Of a stretch of DNA of 36,795 bases, positions 6,847 to 14,811 are shown piece after piece (within the stretch, counting starts at the first letter, position 1; each line of letters starts with the position of its first letter). Under the pieces are notes generated by a model. That model did no database searches. It was given only the letters and a program-made list of their open reading frames with translations, and was not told where the DNA came from. This DNA comes from Acidobacteriota bacterium (GTDB taxonomy: Bacteria; Acidobacteriota; Terriglobia; Bryobacterales; Bryobacteraceae), in assembly GCA_026394015.1 (NCBI GenBank), contig JAPKZA010000271.1, positions 1-36,795 of the forward strand, read 5' to 3'. Made by a program: the position numbers and the translations under genes.

Positions 6847-8162
6847 TGGCACCCGACGTCATCGTTATCGGGGGAGGCGTAGCCGGTTTAGCGGCCACGG
6901 CGGCGCTCGGCTCCGCCGGTTTCCAAGTGGAGTTGCTGGAAGCCAGGCCCCATCTCGGCGGACGAGCCACCTCTTACGCCCTCCCCAACACCGGCGTCGT
7001 CGATAACTGCCAGCATATTCTGCTCCGGTGCTGCGTAAACCTTCTCGATTTTTACGGTCGCATGGAAGTCGCCGATCGCGTCGAATTCTCCGGCGACATT
7101 CCTTTCCTCGAACCCGGCGGACGCACCTCTCACTTCAAGCGCGGCCTTCTCCCCGCCCCCCTGCATTTCACCGAATCCTTCCTCAAAATGCCGTTCCTTT
7201 CCTGGGGCGATAAGGTCGGCGTCGCCCGCGCCTTCCTAGCCATTTTGTGGGAGCGCACTCGACGCACCGATCTCGAAGAGATCTCCATGCTCGATTGGCT
7301 CCGCGAAAAGCAGCAGACCCCCAATGCCATCGAACGCTTCTGGCGCCAAGTCCTCGTCAGCGCCATCAACGAGGAGCTAGACCGCATGGCCGCCATCCAC
7401 GGCTTCCAAGTGTTCTGGCTCGGCTTCCTCGCCTCCTCCACCTCCTACGAAATGGGTGTGCCCTCGGTACCCCTCGTCGACCTCTACACCTCCCCGGCGT
7501 GGAGCAAAATGCCCCTCGTCGCCGTCCGCACCCGCATGCCCGTCGACAAGGTACTAGTCCGCGACGGCCAAGCCCACGGCGTCGTCGTCGCCGGCCAGGA
7601 ACTCCCCGCCCGCGTCGTCCTCTCCGCGGTCCCCTTCGAAAAAATCAACGCCTTGGCTCCCGAAGCCGACCTCGATCTCTCCGCCTTCACCCACTCCTCC
7701 ATCACCGGCGTCCACTTCTGGTTCGACCGTCCCGTCACCCACCTGCCCCACGGCACCCTCCTCGACCGCAACCTCCAATGGTTCTTCTCGAAAGATGGCG
7801 GCCGCTATCTCCAACTCGTCGTCAGCGCCTCCCAACCCTGGCTCAAGCTGCCTCGCCAGCAAGTCATCGATCTCGCCCTCGCCGAACTCGCCGAATTCCT
7901 GCCCCTCGTCCCGACCGCGAAACTCGTCAACGCCCAGGTCGTCAAGGAAGCCCGCGCCACCTACAGCGCCCTTCCCGGTCTCGGAAAACATCGCCCCGGC
8001 AATCGCACGAAAATCGCCAATTTCGTCCTCGCCGGCGACTGGACCAACTCCGGCTGGCCCTCCACCATGGAAGGCGCCGCCCGCTCCGGATACAAGGCCG
8101 CCGAAGTTGTTACCGAAATCCTCGGTCGACCCCAACGGTTTCTTCTGCCCGATATCGCATAA
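6846..8162 (+). CDS. hpnE: Hydroxysqualene dehydroxylase (squalene-associated FAD-dependent desaturase)
   Basis: This 438-residue flavoprotein of the phytoene-desaturase/amine-oxidase superfamily has an N-terminal FAD-binding fold (DVIVIGGGVAGLAAT, then ELLEARPHLGGRATSY). The segment DNCQHILLRCC corresponds to the DNGQH-type motif that distinguishes HpnE from carotenoid desaturases. The C-terminal FAD motif reads NFVLAGDWTNSGWPSTMEG. HpnE reduces hydroxysqualene to squalene in the three-enzyme HpnC-HpnD-HpnE route that feeds hopanoid synthesis; hpnC and hpnD are not in this window. I start at ATG 6846, which overlaps the stop of the 36-residue peptide. The TAA overlaps the next ATG. Confidence 0.85.
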   Translation: MAPDVIVIGGGVAGLAATAALGSAGFQVELLEARPHLGGRATSYALPNTGVVDNCQHILLRCCVNLLDFYGRMEVADRVEFSGDIPFLEPGGRTSHFKRGLLPAPLHFTESFLKMPFLSWGDKVGVARAFLAILWERTRRTDLEEISMLDWLREKQQTPNAIERFWRQVLVSAINEELDRMAAIHGFQVFWLGFLASSTSYEMGVPSVPLVDLYTSPAWSKMPLVAVRTRMPVDKVLVRDGQAHGVVVAGQELPARVVLSAVPFEKINALAPEADLDLSAFTHSSITGVHFWFDRPVTHLPHGTLLDRNLQWFFSKDGGRYLQLVVSASQPWLKLPRQQVIDLALAELAEFLPLVPTAKLVNAQVVKEARATYSALPGLGKHRPGNRTKIANFVLAGDWTNSGWPSTMEGAARSGYKAAEVVTEILGRPQRFLLPDIA

Positions 8163-8545
8163 TGGGAGTTATGATCTTGCGGCGTATATTGCTCCTGGCC
8201 CTCCTCACTCTACCCGTCTGGGCCGACCCGCCCATGACCCGGCTCCGCGTCGAGGTCCGCAAGGCCTCCAACGACAAGCCCGTCGAACGAGCCAGCGTCA
8301 TCGTCCGCTTTGTCGAAGGCCGCAGCGCCATCAAGCTCGGTAAGAAGATAATGACCTCCTACCAGCTCAAGACCAACCAGGAAGGTGTCGCCATGATCCC
8401 GCCCATCCCCCAAGGCAAGATCCAGGTACAAATCATCGCCAAAGGTCTCCAAACCTTCGGCCAGATCTTCGACGTCGGCGAGGAAGAAAAAACCGTCGAG
8501 ATTAAGTTGAACGATCCGCAAGCCCAGCACTCGGTTCACCAGTAG
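8162..8545 (+). CDS. Secreted carboxypeptidase-regulatory-like domain protein
   Basis: This 127-residue protein has an N-terminal signal peptide (hydrophobic ILRRILLLALLTLPVWA, cleavage before DPP). The mature part is a single beta-sandwich of about 95 residues of the carboxypeptidase-regulatory/transthyretin-like type: VEVRKASNDKPVERASVIVR, then NQEGVAMIPPIPQGKIQVQI, then FDVGEEEKTVEIKL. Such domains occur widely as modules of TonB-dependent receptors and surface proteins; here it stands alone and is presumably periplasmic or surface-exposed. The ATG overlaps the hpnE stop (TAATG), and an alternative ATG is at 8171. The substrate or partner cannot be predicted. Confidence 0.72.
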   Translation: MGVMILRRILLLALLTLPVWADPPMTRLRVEVRKASNDKPVERASVIVRFVEGRSAIKLGKKIMTSYQLKTNQEGVAMIPPIPQGKIQVQIIAKGLQTFGQIFDVGEEEKTVEIKLNDPQAQHSVHQ

Positions 8546-8554
8546 AGGTCACCC

Positions 8555-9016
8555 ATGCTTGCCTCCTTGCTCGAATCGACCATCGACCGCGAAATCGTCT
8601 TCCTTCGCGCTCTGGCCGCTACCCAGGCGATCCAAACCCCCAAGCCCGGTGCTTGGTCACCGAAACAAGAACTAGGCCACCTCCTCGATTCCGCCGTTAA
8701 CAATCACGTCCGCTTTGCCAACGCCGCCCTCGCCGGCGCTTACACCGGACCCGGCTACGCCCAGAACGAGTGGGTCGAGCTCCACGGCTATCAAACCATG
8801 CCCTGGCTCGAACTCATCGACCTCTGGTACGACCACAATCGCCTGCTCGTCCAACTCGTCCGCCGCATCCCCGCCGACCGTTTGACGAGCCTCTGCACCA
8901 TCGGCGGCACCGCCCCCGTCACCCTATCGGCACTCATCGGCGACTACATCCTGCACATGCAGCACCACATCGACCACCTACTCGCCCGCGTGAACGTTAC
9001 TCGCTACCCACAATAG
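8555..9016 (+). CDS. DinB-like four-helix metal-binding protein
   Basis: The product has 153 residues, the usual length of DinB-superfamily proteins. The motifs are ARPGAWS-like PKPGAWSPKQELGHLLDS near residues 30-47, with a His in GHLLDS, and HMQHHIDHLLARV near the C-terminus. The three histidines (one in helix 2, two in helix 4) form the typical metal triad of the family, whose members include thiol-dependent transferases such as those using bacillithiol or mycothiol; most have no known function. The gene follows the previous stop by nine bases, with AGAGGT as a possible ribosome-binding site. Its last 20 bases overlap the convergent RidA gene. Confidence 0.82.
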   Translation: MLASLLESTIDREIVFLRALAATQAIQTPKPGAWSPKQELGHLLDSAVNNHVRFANAALAGAYTGPGYAQNEWVELHGYQTMPWLELIDLWYDHNRLLVQLVRRIPADRLTSLCTIGGTAPVTLSALIGDYILHMQHHIDHLLARVNVTRYPQ

Positions 9017-9380
9017 CGATACACTCGATCTCCACCCGCACGTCCCGCGGCAACCGCGCCACCTCCACCGTCGACCGCGCCGGCGGGTTCGACGCGAAAT
9101 AGCGCGCATAAACCGCGTTCATCGCCGCAAACTCGCCCATATCTTTAAGAAACACCGTCGTCTTCACGATCTGCCCCAGCGACGAACCGCAAGCCGCCAA
9201 CACGGCCGCCATGTTCTCCAACACCCGCTCGGTCTGCACGCTGATGTCGCCATCAACCACCTGCACCGTCGCCGGATCCAGCGGGATCTGACCCGACAAA
9301 TAAGCCATGCCATTGTGGACGATCGCCTGCGAGTAAGGGCCAATCGCGGGAGGGGCGGAAGAGGTAGCGATAATGTTCAT
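8997..9380 (-). CDS. ridA: RidA-family enamine/imine deaminase
   Basis: This 127-residue protein is full length for the YjgF/YER057c/UK114 family. It has the family N-terminus (APPAIGPYSQAIVHNGMAYLSGQ), the mid-region KTTVFLKDMGEFAAMNAVY, and the signature PARSTVEVARLPRDVRVEIE. Arg102 corresponds to the active-site arginine (Arg105 in better-studied members), and Glu119 lies near the catalytic end. RidA hydrolyses reactive 2-aminoacrylate and related enamines released by PLP enzymes to keto acids. It is followed in the same direction by no close gene (DinB is convergent), and pyrD lies upstream after a 15-base gap, so pyrD-ridA may be an operon. Confidence 0.93.
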   Translation of the reverse strand: MNIIATSSAPPAIGPYSQAIVHNGMAYLSGQIPLDPATVQVVDGDISVQTERVLENMAAVLAACGSSLGQIVKTTVFLKDMGEFAAMNAVYARYFASNPPARSTVEVARLPRDVRVEIECIAIVGSE

Positions 9381-9395
9381 GAACTTTCTAGCCTA

Positions 9396-10319
9396 CTACG
9401 GCATCACCAAAGTACCTACCAACTCCCCCACGCTAGCGATCTTTTCTTCCTTCAAAAATTGCCCCAACTCCCGCGCAATCCGCACCGGCGCCCCCGGATC
9501 CCAGAACGTCGCCGTCCCCACCTCCACCGCCGTCGCCCCCGCAATCAGAAACTCCGCCGCGTCCACCCCCGTCGCAATCCCCCCCAACCCCACCACCGGA
9601 ATCTTCACCGCCTTCGCCGCTTCATAGACCAACCGCAGCGCAATCGGCTTAATCGCCGGACCCGACAATCCCCCGTACCCATTCCCAATCCGCGGCCGCC
9701 GCGTCCGCGCGTCAATCGCCAAACTCACAAACGTGTTCACCAAACTAATCGCGTCCGCCCCCGCCCGCTCCGCCGCCTGTGCAAGCGGTTCAATCTTCGC
9801 CACGTTCGGCGATAACTTGATAATCAGCGGTCGCTTCGTCAACGGCCGCAGGCGGCCCACCAAATCCTCCAACATCGCCGGATCCGACGAAAACACAATC
9901 CCCCCGTGCTTCGTATTCGGGCACGAAACGTTCAACTCATACCCCGCCAACCCCTCCTCCCCGTCCAATACCCGAATGACCTCCTCGTAATCCTCCGGCG
10001 CATAGCCAAATACATTGGCGATAATCGGCGTCTTCAGCCCCCGCAGCGCCGGCAACTTCTCCGCCACAAAAGCCTTTACCCCAATGTTCTGCAGGCCGAT
10101 CGAATTGATCATCCCCGCCTCCGCCTCCCAGATCCGTGGCGGCTTATTCCCATCCATCGGCGTCCGCGACAAACCCTTCACGACGATCCCGCCAATCGCG
10201 TTCAAATCCACCAGCGAGGCGAACTCAATCCCGTAAGCAAAAGTCCCCGAAGCGGCCAACACGGGATTATTCAGTCGGATTCCGCACAAATTCGTCGATA
10301 CAGAAGAAGAAGAGGTCAT
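9396..10319 (-). CDS. pyrD: Dihydroorotate dehydrogenase, class 1B-like catalytic subunit
   Basis: The product has about 307 residues in a TIM barrel with FMN. It oxidises dihydroorotate to orotate in pyrimidine synthesis. NVSCPNTKHGG contains the catalytic cysteine typical of class 1 enzymes (class 2 uses serine). Other family elements are KGLSRTPMDGNKPPRIWE, GLQNIGV, PLIIKLSPNVAKI, GGLSGPAIKPIALR and IPVVGLGGIATGVDA. Length and sequence are like the class 1B PyrDB subunit, which works with the electron-transfer subunit PyrK; no pyrK is in the window. Start choice is uncertain: ATG 10319 has GGAG 13 bases upstream, and a TTG at 10331 is possible. The gene is divergent from the hybrid kinase. 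Confidence 0.93.
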   Translation of the reverse strand: MTSSSSVSTNLCGIRLNNPVLAASGTFAYGIEFASLVDLNAIGGIVVKGLSRTPMDGNKPPRIWEAEAGMINSIGLQNIGVKAFVAEKLPALRGLKTPIIANVFGYAPEDYEEVIRVLDGEEGLAGYELNVSCPNTKHGGIVFSSDPAMLEDLVGRLRPLTKRPLIIKLSPNVAKIEPLAQAAERAGADAISLVNTFVSLAIDARTRRPRIGNGYGGLSGPAIKPIALRLVYEAAKAVKIPVVGLGGIATGVDAAEFLIAGATAVEVGTATFWDPGAPVRIARELGQFLKEEKIASVGELVGTLVMP

Positions 10320-10429
10320 CGTAAAGGTCAAACTCCACGATATCAGTACGAACGATTGCCGTAACGGTCAGCCAAGCTTGCCAACGAACTAGGGTATTCG
10401 TCGGATGGGCTCGTTCGTGGATTCGGTTA

Positions 10430-12421
10430 ATGCTTAGTAAGAGGAACAGTAGCGTCACAGTGGAACCCAAAATCCAACGGTCGCAGACGGCAAAGTATCG
10501 GTCCTTAGCCACGAAATTCTTCCTGTTCACTGCAGGACTCATGGCATGGGTCGTGCTCGTCGTCGTCGCCTACGATCACATCAACGGCACTTTGAGTCTC
10601 GGCAAAAGCGCGATCCTCTTGGCTGTCGTATTTGTCATCGCCGCCTCCCTCTCCCTGATCACGGTGCGTTTGCTCGTCAAGCCCATCGAGACCCTGGAAC
10701 AGGGTCTGCTCGCCGTCAGTCGGGGCCAACTCCGCCCCATCCGATACCGCAAGTCCGGCGACGAAGTCGAGTTCCTGGCGCAGAGTTTTAACCAGATGAT
10801 TGAGATGCTCGGCAAGCAGCGCCGCGAAATTGAACAGCACCAGGAACTGCTCGAACAACGCATCAAGCAGCGCACCGAAGCTCTCGAAGAATCCATGCAG
10901 CATGCCTTGGCCGCCAGCCGCGCCAAAAGCGAGTTTCTCGCCAACATGTCTCATGAACTGCGCACCCCCATGAACGGCTTCCTCGGCATGATCGAACTCG
11001 TCATCGATAGCTCGCTTACCGCCGAGCAGCGCGAACAACTCGAAACCGCGCAGCGCAGCGCCCTCTCTCTGCTCCAACTGCTCAACGATATCCTCGACTT
11101 GTCGAAGATCGAATCCGGCCGCATGGTCCTCGAACAGATCCCGTTCAACCTGCGCCTGCTCGTCAAAGACTGTGTGCGCTCCCATGCCGCCAAAGCGATG
11201 CAGAAAGGCGTGCGGCTCGTCATGGATGTCGCGCCGGAAATGGGTAGCCAGTTTGTCGGTGATCCCCTCCGCGTCCGGCAAATCCTGCACAATCTCCTCA
11301 GCAACGCCGTCAAGTTCACCAGTGCCGGCCAAGTCACCGTCGGTATCCGTTCCGGAGAGGCCGACCGCGATGGGAACCTCGAACTGATCCTCACCGTCGC
11401 CGATACCGGCATGGGCATCGCCGAAGAAAAGCTCCCCCTGATCTTCGAAAAGTTCACGCAAGCCGACGGCAGCATCACCCGCCGCTTCGGTGGCACCGGT
11501 CTTGGCCTCGCCATCACCCGCAAACTCGCCGAAATGCACGGCGGAGGCGTCACGGCTACCAGCCAGTTGGAAGTCGGCAGCGTCTTCCGCGTCGCCTTGA
11601 AACTTCGCCCCGCCGAGACTGCCGCCCCCGCCGAACTCGACGCCCCCACTCGCGAGGTGGCTCTCGCCAAAGGTCGAATCCTCGTCGTCGAAGACAACCT
11701 GGTCAACCAGAAAGTCATTCAGGGCCTGCTCAAAAAACGCGGTTATACCACCGCCGTCTCCTGCGACGGAGCGCAAGCCCTCGCCCTGCTGGAATCCAAT
11801 TCGTTTGATCTCGTCCTGATGGACATTCAAATGCCCGTCCTCGACGGCCTCGAAACCACCCGATGCCTGCGGGCCAACCAACGGTGGCGGGAGTTGCCCA
11901 TCATCGCCATGACCGCCCACGCCATGAGCGGCGACCGCGACCGCTGCCTGGAAGCCGGCATGGATGAATATCTAACCAAGCCCATCAACTCGCGCGAACT
12001 CTACGCGACGATCGAGAAATATTTAGCCGACGTCCAACCCGACCGCAAGCCTCCACGTCCCCTCGACTCCGAAGCGCCTCTCCTCGATCCGCGCTTCACC
12101 TCCAGCTTCCTCCCGGACGGCTCCAACATCGTCGACAATATGGTCCGCCTCTTCCTCCAACTCGCTCCCGAAAGGATCGAGCGATTGCAGCAAGCCGCTC
12201 ACCTAAACGAGGCGTCAGTCGTCGCCAATGAAGCCAAACAGGTCGAATCGGCCGCCACCTCCATTGCCGCCAGTCTCGTCGCCGACCGCGCCCGCCGCCT
12301 CGAAGAAGCCGCTCAAGCCCAGGACCCCGCCGCCATCCGCCACTCCCTCCTCCTGCTCGAAAGCGAAATCGCCCGCCTCAGCCGCCACAATGAGCAGGCG
12401 CTTGCTCGCTCAGCTCAATAA
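10430..12421 (+). CDS. Hybrid histidine kinase with HAMP, receiver and degenerate HPt-like tail
   Basis: The product has 663 residues. It begins with two transmembrane helices (about 29-49 and 60-82) separated by only a short loop, so there is no large periplasmic sensor. A HAMP domain (about 82-132) and coiled coil (130-165) follow. The kinase has HisKA His175 (MSHELRTPMNG), an ATPase domain (N-box HNLLSNAVKFT, G-boxes ADTGMGIAEE and GGTGLGLAI), then a receiver domain (about 416-532) with phospho-acceptor Asp465 (LVLMDIQMPVLDG) and Lys518. Residues about 550-655 resemble an HPt four-helix bundle, but the histidine site reads EAKQVES, with Lys603 where His would be. No dedicated response regulator is adjacent. 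The last 44 bases overlap the convergent decarboxylase gene. The ATG at 10430 lacks a good ribosome-binding site; a GTG 30 bases later is an alternative. Confidence 0.92.
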   Translation: MLSKRNSSVTVEPKIQRSQTAKYRSLATKFFLFTAGLMAWVVLVVVAYDHINGTLSLGKSAILLAVVFVIAASLSLITVRLLVKPIETLEQGLLAVSRGQLRPIRYRKSGDEVEFLAQSFNQMIEMLGKQRREIEQHQELLEQRIKQRTEALEESMQHALAASRAKSEFLANMSHELRTPMNGFLGMIELVIDSSLTAEQREQLETAQRSALSLLQLLNDILDLSKIESGRMVLEQIPFNLRLLVKDCVRSHAAKAMQKGVRLVMDVAPEMGSQFVGDPLRVRQILHNLLSNAVKFTSAGQVTVGIRSGEADRDGNLELILTVADTGMGIAEEKLPLIFEKFTQADGSITRRFGGTGLGLAITRKLAEMHGGGVTATSQLEVGSVFRVALKLRPAETAAPAELDAPTREVALAKGRILVVEDNLVNQKVIQGLLKKRGYTTAVSCDGAQALALLESNSFDLVLMDIQMPVLDGLETTRCLRANQRWRELPIIAMTAHAMSGDRDRCLEAGMDEYLTKPINSRELYATIEKYLADVQPDRKPPRPLDSEAPLLDPRFTSSFLPDGSNIVDNMVRLFLQLAPERIERLQQAAHLNEASVVANEAKQVESAATSIAASLVADRARRLEEAAQAQDPAAIRHSLLLLESEIARLSRHNEQALARSAQ

Positions 12422-13787
12422 TCCGCCCCCACAAGCTCTCCATATCCGCCTGCGTCGTCGCCAGGTTCCCCACCGCCACCCGCAGCGTAAACTCCCCCCG
12501 CAGAATCGTCTGCGAAATGAAGAACTCCCCGCTCCGATTGATCGTTGCCGCAATCCACCGATTCTCCGCCTCCGCGCCCCTCTTCCGAAAGCACACCGTC
12601 GAAAAAGGAGCCGGAGCCGTCACTTCGAATCGCGCATCCGCCTCCACCATCCGCCGCAGCGACTGCGCCAGTTCAATCTGTCGCCGCAACTCCGCAATCA
12701 ACCCCTGCCGCCCAAAATACCGCAACACAAACCACAGCTTCAGCGCCCGGAACCGTCGTCCTAACGGCACCCCATAGTCCATCAAATTCAACGCCCGCGG
12801 ATCTTCGCTCGTTCGCAGATACTCCGGCGTCACCGAAAACGCTCGCCGCAAAATCTCCGGAAAACGCGTATAAAACGCGCTGCAATCCACCGGTACAAAC
12901 AACCACTTGTGCGGATTCACGACATAGGAATGCGCCCGCTCCGCCCCCCGGATCAGATGCTGAAACTCCGGCAGCAGCAGCGCCGCGCCCGCGTAGGCCG
13001 CATCAATATGCACCCAAATATTGTGCCCCGCCGCAATCTCCACGATCTCCGCCAACGGGTCCACGCTCGTCGTCGATGTCGTCCCCAAGCTCGCCACAAT
13101 ACAGCAGGGCGTATACCCCGCCGCCACGTCCGCCGCAATCCGTTCCGCCAAAATCCCCGCATCCAGTCGGAACTCCCCATCCGATGGAATCTTCACCAGG
13201 TTATCCAGCCCAATCCCCACCGCAATCGCCGCCTTGTCCACGCTCGAATGCGCCTGGTCCGAACAATAAACCCGCAGCCGTTTCGTCAAGCCCAGCCGCC
13301 GGGAATCCGGATCCGCCATCTCCCGCGCCGCCGCCAACGCGTGCAGCGTACTAATCGACGCCGTATCGAAAATCTGCCCAAAGTAGTCGTCCGGCAGCCC
13401 GCTCCACTGACGCAGCCAAGCCAGCGCCACCTGCTCCAACTCCGCCACCGCCGGCGACGCCACCCAGTTCAGCCCGTTCGCATTCAGCGCCGCCGCCAGC
13501 ATCTCCGCCAGCACCCCCGGCACCGATCCCGTCGACGAAAAATAGTTAAAAAACCGCGGATGGTTCCAATGTCCCACCGCCGGAAGTATCTCCGACTGGA
13601 AGTCCGCCAGCAACTGCGCCAGCGGTTCGCCCTCCTCCGGCCCCTGCGCCGGCAATCGGTCCACCAAGTCCCCCGGCTTCATGTCCGCCGTCACCCGGTA
13701 CCGCCGCGAATTGGCCAGGTAGTCGGCGATCCACTCGATCGCCTCCAAGGCCACCGGGCGAAAAGCTTCCACGTCGTGCTGACCCAT
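12378..13787 (-). CDS. PLP-dependent group II decarboxylase (aromatic-L-amino-acid decarboxylase-like)
   Basis: This 469-residue fold-type I PLP enzyme resembles DOPA/tryptophan decarboxylases. HPRFFNYFSSTGSVPGVLAEM and NWVASPAVAELEQVALAWL are family hallmarks of the substrate-binding N-terminal half. His180 (DQAHSSVDKA) stacks on the cofactor, Asp262 (VHIDAAYAG) binds the pyridine nitrogen, and Lys294 (VNPHKWLF) forms the Schiff base. The likely reaction is decarboxylation of an aromatic amino acid to its amine; phenylacetaldehyde-synthase-type members exist, so the exact reaction is open. The ATG follows the stop of the DapA-like gene with no gap (TAGATG), so the two are one transcription unit. 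The 3' end overlaps the hybrid kinase gene by 44 bases on the opposite strand. Confidence 0.88.
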   Translation of the reverse strand: MGQHDVEAFRPVALEAIEWIADYLANSRRYRVTADMKPGDLVDRLPAQGPEEGEPLAQLLADFQSEILPAVGHWNHPRFFNYFSSTGSVPGVLAEMLAAALNANGLNWVASPAVAELEQVALAWLRQWSGLPDDYFGQIFDTASISTLHALAAAREMADPDSRRLGLTKRLRVYCSDQAHSSVDKAAIAVGIGLDNLVKIPSDGEFRLDAGILAERIAADVAAGYTPCCIVASLGTTSTTSVDPLAEIVEIAAGHNIWVHIDAAYAGAALLLPEFQHLIRGAERAHSYVVNPHKWLFVPVDCSAFYTRFPEILRRAFSVTPEYLRTSEDPRALNLMDYGVPLGRRFRALKLWFVLRYFGRQGLIAELRRQIELAQSLRRMVEADARFEVTAPAPFSTVCFRKRGAEAENRWIAATINRSGEFFISQTILRGEFTLRVAVGNLATTQADMESLWGRIIELSEQAPAHCGG

Positions 13788-14693
13788 CTAGATCCCCTTC
13801 AAGTCCGCCTGCATCTCCGGCAGCCAACTCGGGAACCACCCCCGAAACACCTCCCGGTGCGCCTGCAACGCCGCGCCTAGCCGCGTCGGAGCCACTACCG
13901 CCGGGAATCCTCGCAGCGCCAGCGCCTCCTGCACACCCAAGGGCGTCGGAAACGGGTCGATCTTCGCAATGAACTCCGCCAGCCGTTCTCCCAGCCGTGC
14001 CACACCCTCGGCGTTTCCCGTCGTCACCGCCCGGTCCAACCCCACGATCAAGTCCGGCACCGCGCACGCGCACCCCGAAATTACCCCATCGCTAGCGTGT
14101 CGCCGCGCCGCCAAAATCGAGTCATTCCCAATCAACAACGTAAACGGCGTTTTCTCCCGCTGCTCGGCCAAGGCGGCAAACATCTCCAGGTTCCCGCTGG
14201 AATCCTTGATCCCGGCAAAGCCCCCGGTTGCCAGTACCTCACACGCCGTCTCCGGCGCCAGCCCATTCGTGAAAAACGGCAAGTTGTAAAGGTACGTTGG
14301 TGGAAGCCCCGCCGACGCATCGGCGAACCGCAGATAAAATTCGCGCAGTTCACTCTGCTGATAACGGAAAAAGTACGGGGGCATCAACAATAGCGCTGCC
14401 GCCCCGCTCCCCGCCGCATCCCGAGCCAGCGTTAAGGCACCTTCCAGCGTCGAATGCGACACGTTCACGAGCAACGGCACCCGGCAACGCCGAATCGCCA
14501 TATGGGCAAAACGCATCCGCTCGTCAAAATCAAAATGCACAAACTCGCCCGTCGCACCCAACAGCGCGATTCCGGTCGCCCCGTGCCCGGTTACGAAATC
14601 TAAAACATCCAGCGCCGGACCAATGTCGATCGTGTGGCCGGTCGAGCGGCGGGTGGTTACAAGCGCGGCCATAGGGCCTTGAATCTGGATCAT
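13788..14693 (-). CDS. DapA/NAL-family lyase (dihydrodipicolinate synthase-like)
   Basis: This 301-residue (beta/alpha)8 aldolase forms a Schiff base with pyruvate or another keto acid. GATGEFVHF replaces the GTTGE motif and keeps the residues that bind the carboxylate. Tyr136 (YLYNLPFF) and Lys163 (GIKDSSGN) are the catalytic pair. The rest is divergent from true DapA, and an Ala in place of the first Thr of GTTGE argues against genuine dihydrodipicolinate synthase; a catabolic lyase of the N-acetylneuraminate-lyase or keto-sugar-acid type is more likely. It is the first gene of a two-gene unit with the PLP decarboxylase. Upstream lies a 118-base region shared with the divergent BsuPI-domain gene. 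Substrate unknown. Confidence 0.85.
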   Translation of the reverse strand: MIQIQGPMAALVTTRRSTGHTIDIGPALDVLDFVTGHGATGIALLGATGEFVHFDFDERMRFAHMAIRRCRVPLLVNVSHSTLEGALTLARDAAGSGAAALLLMPPYFFRYQQSELREFYLRFADASAGLPPTYLYNLPFFTNGLAPETACEVLATGGFAGIKDSSGNLEMFAALAEQREKTPFTLLIGNDSILAARRHASDGVISGCACAVPDLIVGLDRAVTTGNAEGVARLGERLAEFIAKIDPFPTPLGVQEALALRGFPAVVAPTRLGAALQAHREVFRGWFPSWLPEMQADLKGI

Positions 14694-14811
14694 AATCGAG
14701 GGGGAGAAAGAACCTGTCGTTCGAGACTTAGCTCTTCATTCTATCGTCAAAAATGAGGGAAAATTTACACAGCCCGGCTGACCGAATCCCTTTCCGTCGC
14801 GTATCTGATCT

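Noticed and set aside
12909..13880. Arginine-rich plus-strand frame of 323 codons
   Set aside because: Product is almost all Arg, His, Pro and Gln, a frame shadow of the PLP decarboxylase.
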